Shown here in pieces: positions 12,586 to 22,796 of a stretch of 64,000 nucleotides of DNA (position 1 is the stretch's first letter; every line of letters begins with the position of its first letter). The position numbers and the translations under genes are program-made. The stretch spans positions 2,418,001 to 2,482,000 of the forward strand of contig JACGWO010000003.1 in assembly GCA_034509735.1 (NCBI GenBank). The letters are read 5' to 3'. This DNA is from Sesamum alatum. Lineage: Eukaryota > Streptophyta > Magnoliopsida > Lamiales > Pedaliaceae. A model generated the notes under the pieces. That model saw only the letters and a program-made list of their open reading frames with translations. It was not told the origin of the DNA and did not search any database.

Positions 12586-12970
12586 CGCTGCCGGCAGGGC
12601 AGACGCGCACAGACAAGGCGCAGCCTTGCGCGCGCGCGCGCGGACGGGCTCTGGGCAGCGCCGCCAGGCGCGCGCGCACGCAGACAGAGGAGTCTGCGTC
12701 GCGCGCCCGACAGGCGTGCCCAGTGCGCGTCTGCGCGCGCACTGCGCACGGCACGACCGGCAGCCAGCAGGCCAGCGCGTGCGCAAGGCAAGGGAGCCTG
12801 CGCGTGCGGCGGCCTGCCGGAATGCCAGGCCGCGCAGCGCGCTGCCGGCCAGGCGCGCGCGCACGCAGGCAAAAGGCCTACGTGCGCGCAGGGGCGGCAG
12901 GCTGAGCTTGCTGCCCTGTGCGCGTGCCACGGGCCGCTGCCGGCGGCTGCGGCGGCGGCTGCTGCTGCTG
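12586..12970 (+). repeat. GC-rich leader segment of copia A1
   Basis: Dense GCGCGC and GCGCGCGC tracts mixed with CTGCCGGCAG-type motifs in an otherwise AT-rich window. All frames are open over parts of it, but the predicted proteins are Ala/Arg low-complexity and differ between copies, so I do not call a gene. The same block occurs at 43430-44110 (copy A4) and in reduced form at about 34365-34535 (A3), always between primer site and gag. Confidence 0.8.
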
Positions 12971-12993
12971 CTAGGGTTTCAAAACCCTAGCAG
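12968..12993. promoter_or_regulatory. Telo-box hairpin in the copia A leader
   Basis: CTAGGGTTTCAAAACCCTAG (12971-12990) has 9-bp arms around two bases, and the arms extend outward by CTG/CAG. AAACCCTA is the plant telo-box, bound in known cases by telomere-repeat-binding factors. Copy A4 has the same structure at 43401-43419 with one base fewer in the loop. Function is inferred. Confidence 0.6.
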
Positions 12994-14505
12994 TGTTTTT
13001 CCTTTTAATTTTTAATTATTTTCAGTTTTAATTTTGAATTAATTCTGAAAAATCGGTTTTTGGTTCAATTATGCCTATTTTCTAAAGACATTATTTTAGG
13101 AGTAAAATAAATTGGATTTGGAATCCCGGGGTTATTTTACTTAAAATAATGAGGAAAGGTTTTCCTAAAATGAGAAAATAATATTACCAATATTTGTGTT
13201 TTATTTTTTCCACACGTTGTGCACATATTCATTTTATTATTTTGGATATTTATGATTGGAAATCATATGTTGTTGGTATATTGTAAGTATATGATTGGAT
13301 CATGTGATTATGTGTGTTGGATGGAAATGGATGATCGCGAGCCATAGATCGGATGTATGGTTTATTTTTTGTTGGGCCTGTGTGCCTCTTTTACTGCTTT
13401 CTCCTTCTCTCTTTCTAGTTGCCTTGGAATAATAAGGCATTCTACCTCCCTCCTTATGTACTCCCCCCGGGTTTTCGCTGGGGTTTCTATTTTTTTATAT
13501 GTAATGAGAGTAGACTAGGAGTGAGGTTTCTATTTTTGTAATTGGTGGAGAAGAAGAAAGGACCACATGGAGAGCCCAGACGGGAGGTCCCTTGGAGTTC
13601 GCCATGAAGTGAAGAAAGAGCAAAAAAAGAGACCAAGGCCCATCAACATGATGATTGGGTTACTATTAATGTAATAGTATAGGACCAACCCTAGATTGAC
13701 CATAGATCCACTGCGGGCTCAGTGGGTCGCTTAGGATTCGGGCTCGTGATCATCCAACAGGGGCGTGCTAGGCTTTAATTTTGCATGTGGTTATGATGAT
13801 GGATGAATGGGTTGTTTATTTATCATATAACTGCTATGGATGGTTTATTTACGCATTATGGATGTATGTGTAGATATTTATTTATTTGAGATCTCGGTCA
13901 TTTCCTACTCTCACATTGGTTGGACCAATGTCAAAATATTAGACCCTAGACAAAGTGGACATAAACTCTAGGAGTTTGTCCATGCCTTCCAATCCATGGC
14001 ATAGTGAGGAAGCTGCTTTGGGTCAATAGCGTGGTCTCACGAGTCGTGGCACGTTATTGTACTTAAAGGAAGCTGCACTATGTCATGAACGAAAAACGGG
14101 CTGCTGCTACCTGTCTCACGAGTCGTGGGGGTACCAATGGATCCGTGGCTCGGTCGATTGGGTTGGGTCTAACGCCCAATTAACATGATTCGCTTGGAGT
14201 CCTCGGGATCATGTGAAAGGGTGAGGCAATAATCTTGGGAATCTCGTGGAACGAGAATGGTATGGAATACCTCCCGCAGGATCTTTTCCATGCGAATCGT
14301 AAAAGCGGGGTATGGGAAAAATCGCTGTGGATCCCAAGCCCACTTGGAAAGGATTTCCCGAAAATCACGTTTGAGAGTACCGTGTTTTCGTATAAATAGT
14401 GGGAGGATTAAATGACTAAAGTCCATGCATTTAATTATTTTATCAAACCACCGTCTTTTATTTTCTGCTGATCGCGCGCTGTTTTCTAAAATGTAGATTT
14501 TAAAA
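12994..14505 (+). other. Long 5' leader of copia A1 before gag
   Basis: About 1.5 kb of untranslated leader separates the GC-rich block from gag, and it is colinear with 41884-43400 on the minus strand in A4. It contains two copies of the palindrome CACGAGTCGTG, at 14038-14048 and 14117-14127. Short frames on the opposite strand (for example 14180-14368) are also open in A4, but show no domain. Confidence 0.7.
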
Positions 14506-15222
14506 ATGTCTAAGAACCCACTTTCCACCATTCTTGAGACAAACAAATTCAATGGAACAAACTACAACGACTGGTTGCGCAATCTCAGGATAGTCCTAAA
14601 TTACGAGAACTAAGGCTACGTCATGGACGAGCCTCTCCCTAGGACCTTACCGGAAGGATCCACGCCAGAAGAACGTGAGACGTTCGAGACTTGGCGTAAG
14701 GATAACCGGAAGGTCCGTAGCATCATACTTGCTTCGATGACCAATGAGATACAGAAGCAATATGAAAGGCTAGACGATGTCCCTTCCATTATGGCTCACC
14801 TTAAGGATTGCTATGCAGTCCCGGACCGGCATACTAGGTATGTCGCGACCAAGGCGTTCTTTGGAACGAAAATGACAGAAGGATCCTCTGTACAAGAGCA
14901 CGGGGTTAAAATGCTTACCCTGGTGGAAAAGCTCGAGGACCTAAAGGCAGGTCTCGATAATGAAACGTACATATATGTGATCCTTCAGTCACTCCCACCC
15001 TCCTTTGACCAATTTATCGTCAACTACAACATGAACGCACTTGAGAAGGGCATACATGAGTTGATCAATATGTTGGTGCAATACGAGGCAACGACTAAGA
15101 AGTCCACGCCTTCAGTATTGTTTGGAGGTGCTTCGACTTCTAATACGAAAGGCAAGGGTGCCGGACGTTGGAAGAAGAAGAAAGGGAAGGAAAAAGGCCG
15201 TCAAAGCAGCTACAAACACTAA
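14506..15222 (+). pseudogene. copia A1 gag
   Basis: The frame starts at ATG 14506 and shows the copia gag N-terminus (TNKFNGTNYNDWLRNLRIVL). An in-frame TAA at about 14609 breaks it, and the frame reopens with MDEPLPRTLPEGSTPEE. The remainder carries SLPPSFDQF near 14990 and the basic GRWKKKKGK tail, where a frameshift near 15190 throws the sequence off. The intact family-A gag at 41883-41011 shows the original reading. Gag would build the intracellular particle. Confidence 0.88.
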
Positions 15223-15780
15223 GAGTGTTACCATTTCCAAAGAGGGGAAAGGCAAAGGAAAGGGAAAGGTTGTCTCCAAGCAACAGTCGAAGGCATATGA
15301 CATATGTATCAACTGCCGTGAGAAAGGGCATTGGAAGAGAGAGTGCCCCAAACTCTTCTCGAACCAAGGTATATATGTGATTGAGGTTAATATGGTCACT
15401 AGCTCTGCCTCTTAGGTATTAGATACCGGCTGTGGAGCTCACATTTGCAATGACTTGCAGGTGTTGAAAAGAAGCAGAAAACTGGGTAGCGGGGACATGA
15501 TCCTGAAGCTTGGGAATGGCAAGGCCATCTCGGCAGAAGCAGTAGGATCCGCCACTTTAGTGATTAGTGATAGTATTAGCATATATTTAGAGCAAGTTTA
15601 TTTTGTACCCAGTATGATTAAAAACATCATTTCCATTCCATTGTTGGACAATAGTGGTTATGAGTTTAGAATCAATAAAAATTGCTTTTATTTGATGAGG
15701 TGTGGAATTGCTCATCTACTTGGTACATTGCATAACGGACTCTATATCTTGCAACAAACGAATTTCGTCCTCAATGCACA
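15223..15780 (+). pseudogene. copia A1 nucleocapsid zinc knuckle and aspartic protease
   Basis: 15305-15346 encodes the CCHC knuckle C-IN-C-REKG-H-WKRE-C. The protease begins after a tryptophan codon that has become TAG (15413-15415), followed by VLDTGCGAH with the active-site DTG at 15422-15430. The protease continues through the FVPSMIKNIISIPLLD motif typical of the copia protease C-terminal part. The protease would cleave the Gag-Pol chain; here it is cut off from gag by the stop and the upstream frameshift. Confidence 0.88.
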
Positions 15781-16435
15781 ACACAAACGAAAATTAGATA
15801 ATAACAGGAACGCACGTCTGTGGCACGCTAGGCTAGGTCACATATCCCAAGATAGGATGAAAAGGTTGGTAGACTCAAAGAACCTAGAGGTTGGGGACTT
15901 GAGCGATCTACCAACTTGTGAATCCTGTCTAAGAGGGAAAATGACCAAGAAGCCCTTTGTAGGACAAAGCAGGCTTGCCACAGGTCTGTTGGACTTGGTC
16001 GATACAGACGTATGTGGACCACTAAGGACGCAGGCCCGAGGTGGGTTCTCCTACTTCATAACCTTCACTGATGATCATTCGCGGTATGGTTATGTTTACC
16101 TGATGAGGTACAAATCTGAAGCTCTTGAGAGGTTTAAAGAATTCCGACTTGAAGTGGAAAACCAAACCAACTGCAAAATTAAAATCCTTCGGTCGGACCG
16201 AGGCGGTGAATACCTTAGTACGGAGTTCCTAGATTATCTAAAAGAACATGGTATAATATCAGAATGGACACCTCCCGGAACACCACAGTTAAATGGTGTC
16301 TCTGAAAGGAGGAACCGAACCCTGTTGGACATGGTTCGGTCCATGATGAGTTTTACCAAATTGCCCTTATCGTTTTGGGGCTATGCACTAGAAACGGCGG
16401 CCAAATTATTGAATTTAGCGCCTACTAGTGCATAA
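15781..16435 (+). pseudogene. copia A1 integrase
   Basis: The pre-integrase zinc-binding domain shows WHARLGHIS and, 30 residues on, CESC (HHCC pattern). The catalytic core keeps all three acidic residues: D in DTDVCGPL, D in RSDRGGEY and E in NGVSERRNRT. The frame stops at 16435, where a deletion removes the TPYE/WHGKP region seen in copia B; pieces of the C-terminal integrase tail follow out of frame. The core is therefore present but detached from reverse transcriptase. Confidence 0.88.
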
Positions 16436-18416
16436 AGCCTATCCTACAACTACTTGCCCCGCATACGTCAAGAGGTTAGTGGGAGATAAGTTAGAATCTA
16501 GGTCTAGCTTATGCAGGTTCGTTGGATACCCTTAAAGAAACTTTATTACTTTTATGACCAACAAAAGGTGTTTGTTTCAAGAAATGCAGTATTCTTGGAG
16601 CAAGGCTTCCCGGAGGATATCCAACCTGATGAGCTGATCCTTTAGGAATCTGATGGAATCCAGCCATCAGAGGAGGCCAGAGGATTCAGGATTAAACAGC
16701 CGAAGGGCTGACCAACCTCGAGAAGTCCAACATGCTACAGCCTCAGGAACAGCCCAGTGGTTCCTGAAACGCCGGCTCCGATACAATCAGCGCCCACAGT
16801 CACCACTGACGTTCCCGTTCTCCGTAGGTCCACTAGAGAGTCCAGACCTCCAATGAGATATGGGCGGTGCGACCGATCTTTTGGATAACGATCCTAAGAC
16901 GTATGGAGAAGCGATGTCTGACATCGACTTGGCTTGAAAGGCCATGAAAGCCAAAATGGACTCCTGAGCGAGAACCAAGTCTGGAGTCTTGTAGATCCAC
17001 TGAAAGGTGTTAAGCCAGTCGGCTGTAAGTGGGTCTACAAGCGCAAACTTGGCGTTGATGGAGAAGTCAGGCTAGGCTTGTAGCTAAGGGATACACTGAA
17101 CGACCCCGGGTCGATTTTGAGGATACCTACTCGCCAGTAGCCATGGCTAAATCCATTCGGATTCTGCTCGCCATAGCAGCATGCCGGCCTTCCTCAACGG
17201 TTTCGTTGAAGAAGAGATCTATATGGATCAGCCGCAGGGTTTCACGGTCACTGGAGAAGAGCAGAAAGTCTGTCGTCTCCAGAAGTCCATCTATGGCCTC
17301 AAACAAGCCTCCCGAAGTTGGAACATTCACTTTGATGAAGTAATACGGGGTTATGACTTCATCAAAAACGAATCTGACCTTTGTGTATACAAGAAAGTCA
17401 GTGGAAGCTCAATAGTGTTCCTAGTGCTTTATGTGGATGACATTCTGCTCATTGGTAATGACGTTAGAATGTTAGGAAACACAAAAGCATGGTTGTCAAC
17501 CCAGTTTTCCATGAAGGACTTGGGTGAAGCCTCCTACATCCTAGGCATCCAGATTGTCAGGGACAGATCTAAAAGGATGTTAGGACTCACCCAAAACTCT
17601 TATATGGAGAAAGTCCTAAAGAGATATCGAATGGACAACTCCAAACGAGGATTCCTTCCAATGAGGCATGGGATCAAGTTATCCAAGAAACAGTCCCCAC
17701 AGACTGATGAGGAACTTGAAAGGATGAAGGTCATCCCCTATGCTTCTGCCGTAGGTAGCATACAATATGCGGTTCACTGCACTAGGCCTGACATTGCATA
17801 CGATTTGAGCGTGACAAGCAGATATCAGTCCTGCGCAGGAGAGGCACATTGGAATGCTATTAAGGGCATCCTTAAGTACCTAAGGAGGACTAAGGACATG
17901 TTCCTAGTCTATGGCAATGGAGAACTAATTCTGGAAGGCTTTAGCGACGCGAGCTTCCAGTCTGATGACGATGATGCCAAGTCTCAATCGGGTTACGTAT
18001 TCAAACTCAATGGAGGAGTAGTAGCTTGGAAAAGTTCCAAGCAAGCAACCATTGCTGACTCCACCACAGAGGCTGAATACATAGCAGCTTCAGAAGCTGC
18101 TAAGGAAGCGGTTTGGATGAGAAACTACATCCAAGAGTTGGGTGTGGTGCCTAGCATCGCTGAGCCTGTTGTCATCTTCTGTAATAACAACGGCGCTATA
18201 GCGCAAGCAAAGGAACCGAGATCTCATCATCGTTCCAAACACATTCTTAGACGCTACCATCTTCTTAGAGAAATGGTAGGAAGAGGTGACGTCCGGATGG
18301 ACCGAGTCAACTCGGCAGACAACACAGCAGACCCGCTGACAAAGCCTATGTCGCAGAGTGCTCATACGCAACATCTTGAGAAGATGGGGATTAAGCATAT
18401 GGGCGATTGGCTTTAA
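16436..18416 (+). pseudogene. copia A1 reverse transcriptase and RNase H, catalytic residues lost
   Basis: The start of the domain is broken by frameshifts up to 17180. Near 17178 a short deletion removes the QMDVKTA segment present in A4, and with it the first catalytic aspartate of reverse transcriptase. From 17181 a long open stretch continues with GLKQASRSWN and the YVDD loop (17430-17441). RNase H follows with SDASFQSD and TTEAEYIA, but the third catalytic aspartate is changed: A4 has FCDNN, this copy FCNNN near 18178-18192. The chain ends GDWL at 18416, followed by the polypurine tract. Confidence 0.9.
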
Positions 18417-18419
18417 AGG

Positions 18420-18432
18420 TCAAGTGGGAGAT
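18420..18432 (+). other. Polypurine tract of copia A1
   Basis: TCAAGTGGGAGAT immediately precedes the LTR start TGTTAG, the position where plus-strand DNA synthesis is primed. The same tract precedes the LTR in copia B (35471-35482). Confidence 0.8.
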
Positions 18433-20423
18433 TGTTAGAATAGGTGACCATGTAAGCCAATTTTGGCAGGAATATGTAACCTATGTCTAGACAATTTTTG
18501 GTATTTGATAAAAACATTTATGAATAAAGAAATGAAAATTCATATGGCAATACTTTGTTTACGTTCACTTATCTGCGTTTACATTTCTGTTCACTACGCA
18601 AACAAAGCCCATGGACTGAGAAACGATTTCGGGGACTGGGACTACGCTTGGAGGTAGGTCCATGAAATCAGTCTCACCGAATCAGTCCGGAAATCTCCAA
18701 GTCAAGAAATCCCGAAAATGGGTACCGGGATTCCCTTTGAGACTTGCACTAAGCATCTGCTGTCGTATTTCATCGACGGGTGATGAAGGTCGTCTAAGCA
18801 GTGTTAGTGGGTCAGCATGCTAGGAAGCAGCTGACTGAAGTGACTCGCGGGAACCGTCTTACGGAGGACCTTGAGTATGGTCAGCAAGGTATGACGTGTA
18901 TTCCCAGTTCCAACGGTACAGGCCAAGTCCTTTGACTTGAGGAACTGCTGAGTTTACCTGTGCATCAGGTCTGTATCTTAGATATGGTGAGAGATTGCCA
19001 AAATACTCTTGAGTAGTCATAAGCCATGTCTAGTGCAGCTCGGGTGCACAGAGTGACAGTAGTTTCCAAGAAAGGATCTGTCTCCTGTCAAAAGGCATTG
19101 ACAGTTGAGTCTCATGTATGCTCTGTGTCTTGTCCCTAAAATTTGTGGCCACAGTAACTGTACAGAAGGGAAGGTTTCCCTTGCGGCGTTTAGTAAAGAC
19201 AGACCGACACTTAGGTCCAAAATGGGTACCTGCATTTTCCGTGCCCTAGACCCTAAGTGATGAGACCGAAGACAGAAGGACAAGTGTACTGTTAGAACCT
19301 AAATGTTCATCCCCAGTTATTTCACCTAGTCTCTAGTGCCATGGACCGTTGCTAGATGGCCACCCATGGTAACGGGCGGATTCTAGGAATCCGACCAAGT
19401 CTAGCTGAATGGTGAACCTAAAGAGTCACACACTATCCACACACACACTTAGTATTTAATTTGGAATTAAATATTGGAGTAAAGGAATGATTAAATTAGA
19501 TTTAATCGGGTCCTATATTTTCTTGGAGAAATTAATTCCTTCTATTTGATAAAGGGAATTAAATTAATAAATAGGATTCATTAAATGGTTGATTTAATGG
19601 GCTTAGAATAAATATTAATATTTATTATATTTATTCTTTTAGCCTTTTGGAATATTTAATGGGATTTAAATATTCCATTAAATTAAAATCAACGGTTGAG
19701 ATGGAAAGGGGAGATGGAAGGCTAGGATTCGTTTGACTAGGTCAAACACTAGTTTGACTAGGACTTTGACTAGGTCAAAATCCTAGTCAAATTAGAGTTC
19801 TTAGAGTTGGAGTTTAAAGAGGATTAAACTCCTCCTCTATATAAACCTCTAGCCTCCAACAATTGAAGGATGATGATTCTTGAAATCACACACACAACAC
19901 ACACTCATCTCTCCCCTCCTCACCTCTCGTCCGCCCCCTCTCTCTCTACAAGAAAGTATTTTTTTCTTAGTTCTTTTGTTCTTGGAACATTAGAACTTAG
20001 ATGAATCAATACCGTTAATTGATAACGTGTTGTTGATTCATCCACTCCAAAAATATACACTTGTTCGTTGCTAGCACGACGTGCAAGATACGTGGGTGGA
20101 TCGTGTGTCACGATTTGGAGGGTCTCAAGAACGAGATCTCGGTGCAAAACGGGGAACAACGCGAGTAGCCGTTGAAGACGAAAATGACAACGGGTAGGTC
20201 TCGTTTTACTTTTTTCGTCCCTCTTTAATTTCCAACTCTATGGCCTCCATGATTTCTTTACATGCTTTATTATCATGAGATATACCGAACGCCCGGGAAC
20301 CTCAAGGGTACACCCCTTGAGCGTGTTCTTTTAAATTAAAAGCATGCTTTATTTTTCGTATGTTTATTTTTATCGCGCTTCCGCATTCGCGCAATTCCCG
20401 GGACGATCCACCGATTTCTTTCA
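18433..20423 (+). repeat. Family-A LTR (3' LTR of copia A1)
   Basis: It starts TGTTAGAATAGGTGACC and ends TTTCTTTCA, 1,991 bp, with TG...CA ends. Six other copies of this LTR are in the window. U3 holds TTGAC-type repeats and a TATA box. The R/U5 side holds two small hairpins, TCAAGGG...CCCTTGA at 20302-20320 and GCGC...GCGC at 20375-20392. Confidence 0.93.
19732..19845 (+). promoter_or_regulatory. LTR promoter: TTGAC repeats and TATA box
   Basis: 19732-19795 carries repeated TTTGACTAGGTCAAA-like sequences, partly palindromic. The TTGAC core followed by C/T is the W-box bound by WRKY factors. TATATAA lies at 19839-19845. The same layout recurs in A2 (27773-27836, TATA about 27881), A3 (33442-33490, TATA 33549), A5 (minus strand, 45005-44943, TATA about 44895), A6 (58221-58266, TATA 58328) and A7 (minus strand, 61505-61441, TATA about 61395). 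Stress responsiveness is inferred only. Confidence 0.6.
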
Positions 20424-21393
20424 AAATCTTGGTTGTGAGACTGCATTTCCATTTCCATTAATATGTATTTCCAACCAGGGAATTCTTGAACGAGCTATAT
20501 GGGCGCAACCATCATTTGAAAGATCCAATTATTGATCAACTAGTAGCAACTAATTTCAAGGATTGATTCAAACATCGTGTAAGTTGATGTATTTTTTTGT
20601 ATGGCCTGATGACGTGGTTCCAATGTCCTGTTATTAATTTGTATTAATATGAATTTGCAGGGTTTATCCCGAATTGAACGACACAGATCAGGAGCTCCTT
20701 AAGTGTCACTATTGGGGTCCATGCTGTGAGGTGACAACATTCCCGTGTTATTTTGTGAATGGTTTCAACTTCCAAACTGAGCGACACAATGTGGGCAAGT
20801 CAACAATGAACTATGGGATGTGTGTGAAGAGCTCATCGTACACGGACATGGACAATGACTTCTATGGAATAGTCGAAGAGATAATTCAGTTGACATACCC
20901 ACTTATTCCGAACTTGCATGTCGTGTTGTTCAAGTGTCGTTGGGCCGATCCGATTAGAGGCATGAAGGTACACCCTCAGTATCACTTTGTTGATGTTAAT
21001 TTCAAAAATTTGTACCAGAAAGATGAACCATTCATACTGGCACAACAAGCAGTACAAGTTTACTACCCAATGTTTCCGAGCATGAAGAGAGATAAAGTGG
21101 ATTCGATGGCCGTTTGCAAAACCACGGCTCGGAGAGTAATTGACGAGTCACGATGGACCAATATCGCGTATCAACCAGACGAAGACATACCTGTCCCTGA
21201 AGTTGCTTCGGACAATCAAACGTACGACCTACATGATCCTAATAGTATACAACTTTTTGTTGATCTTCTAGTAGCATGCCAACAAGGAGCAGGAACTTCC
21301 GGGATGGCCCAAGATGATGACGAGGATGATGAAGATAGTTTCGAGGATTATGAGACTAATGAAGAGAGTCATCTGATTTCTAGTGTTTTGTAA
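20424..21393 (+). pseudogene. CACTA-1 TNP2-like transposase, C-terminal part (DUF4216)
   Basis: After the nested LTR the TNP2 intron resumes. An exon follows near 20479-20580 (EFLNELYGRNHH-like, from comparison with 46.7 kb), then an AG at 20660 opens the last exon. That exon reads GLSRIERHRSG in one frame and, after a small shift, MNDTDQELLKCHYWGPCCEV. The DUF4216 core is clear: VNGFNFQTERHN, TMNYGMCVKSSSYTD and FYGIVEEIIQL, followed by VLFKCRWADP. The C-terminus is acidic (DDDEDDEDSFEDYE). The end of the gene at 21393 is intact. Confidence 0.85.
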
Positions 21394-21564
21394 CGAACTA
21401 GTTAATATTGCTGTATTTAGTGAATATTTAATACTTTTTCAAAATAATTTAAAAATTTGGAATGACCTTTTTAATAATGGAGATGAAACAAAAGTCGTTC
21501 CTAATGATTTGAAAAAAAGGTACCTCAATTTCCCGCGAAATGAAAATTTCAGAGGGAAATATTT

Positions 21565-22410
21565 AACTTTGTAACGGCCTTTATGTAAGCTGTTACTAAA
21601 ACCGTTGAAAAGTGGTCCGTGTTGGTGGAAAAGCCAAAAATTTGGAGGGATATTGAAAATTTTCACTAGTATTATTATATATATTACAAAGGCCGTTACA
21701 AAGTTAACATATAATGGTGATCCCTACGACCGTTACAAATAATGTGTGTATGTCAAAAAATATCATTCCCGGTATGATATCTTTAAATCCGTGCACTCGA
21801 TTCATACCAAACTTGATTATATTTAAGAATTTGATCTTTTCATCACATCTGACGGCTCGTTTGAATGATGCACCGGATTCACTCGGTTATATTATGTATC
21901 GGATACCATATCTTGACATCCGTAAATGAAATTAGTACAAAACTTCATCAAGTGTATTCTTATACCAGTTTGATCACATCTAACGGTTGTATGTTTAATC
22001 TAATGGTTTGATTATTGGGTACAATATAACAATATATAATCAAAATTGCATCAGTGAATTACTAACAATTATGCATATACAAATTTATTTCATTATGTGA
22101 CCATATATCAATCCGCATTCAAAATGTATTTTGATTTATAATGTATTATTTCCACATAATATAACTTTATCTAACATTAATAATTTCAAAAATGGGTTAT
22201 TATGAATTTTTAATGATTTTTTTTAAATTTGTGGTTTTATTTTGAACCGGCTTTTGTAACGGCCGGTTCCAAAACGATATTGTATTCTTGGACTAAAGAA
22301 TTTTTTATTATATTTTGTAGCGGCTATATAAACGGTTGCCCATGACCGTTCCTAATTAGTTTTGTAACGGCCTTTTATTTCAAGTTTATTACAAAGGCCG
22401 CTCCAAAAAG
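21565..22410. repeat. Internal array of CACTA terminal-type repeats
   Basis: The TTGTAACGGCC / GGCCGTTACAA motif of the element's ends recurs here between the two genes, for example near 21572, 21689, 22255 and 22364. No CACTAC-like terminus is visible inside or beside it. It lies directly upstream of the second gene's leader, so it may be a promoter region of that gene, or the trace of a related nested element. Confidence 0.7.
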
Positions 22411-22439
22411 TCTTACTGTAAATAGGAACACTTAGCCAT

Positions 22440-22796
22440 TTTTTCCTCCCACCTGAACACCCCCCACCCCCTTTCTGAAAATCCCCCCACCCTCATTCTT
22501 AAAATTCGTCGTTGACCACCCCTCGTCGTCGTTGACCATCGCTCACCGTCGCGCACCGTCGCTCACCACCACTAGTTCTCGCCACCACCGTTCACCGTCG
22601 CTCGCCACCACCACTGTTTTCCACCACTCGCCACTACCACTGTCCTCCACCAGCGGTGCTCACCACCCCTCGTTGCCGCTGAACACCCCTCGTCGCCGCC
22701 CACCACCGCTGATCGCCGCCACCACCTTGGTTCTTGCCCACCACCGCTGATCGCCGCCACCACCACTCTCCTCTCTCACTCTCTCTCCCACAGAAA
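22440..22796 (+). repeat. C-rich imperfect repeat, probable leader exon of second CACTA-1 gene
   Basis: It is made of imperfect copies of short C-rich units such as CACCGTCGCTCACC and CCACCACC, ending in a CT-rich run. AAAG|GTACAT at 22793-22802 fits a splice donor, and the next coding ATG lies about 1 kb downstream. I read this as an untranslated first exon. Open frames across it are Ser/Pro/His low-complexity and are not called. Confidence 0.5.

Larger units (their letters stand above)
12586..20423 (+). mobile_element. copia A1: family-A Ty1/copia nested in CACTA-1, lacking its 5' LTR
   Basis: The internal region and 3' LTR are present, but the 5' LTR, primer site and first part of the leader are gone. 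Sequence passes directly from the TNP2 gene near 12585 into the GC-rich leader that, in copy A4, begins about 250 bp after the primer site. On the right, the LTR ends at 20423 and the TNP2 intron resumes; the CACTA-2 copy of that intron shows only a few tens of bases of target separated the two sides. Because the 5' end is lost, no duplication can be scored. Confidence 0.9.

Noticed and set aside
12505..13015. Overlapping open frames of 110-145 codons on both strands in GC-rich sequence
   Set aside because: GC-rich DNA has few stops; the proteins are Ala/Arg low-complexity, differ between the copia copies and show no domain.
14180..14368. 62-codon antisense frame in the copia leader, open also at 42020-42208
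   Set aside because: The two copies are recent relatives, so shared openness is expected; no domain.
19017..19283. Antisense frame in the family-A LTR, also open in other LTR copies (26908-27333, 45439-45687, 61982-62200)
   Set aside because: The frame shifts between copies and lengths vary, so it is shared by descent of the LTR and not maintained as a protein.
22532..22766. Ser/Pro/His- or Gly/Trp-rich frames
   Set aside because: Products of the C-rich imperfect repeat; no domain and no conservation seen.
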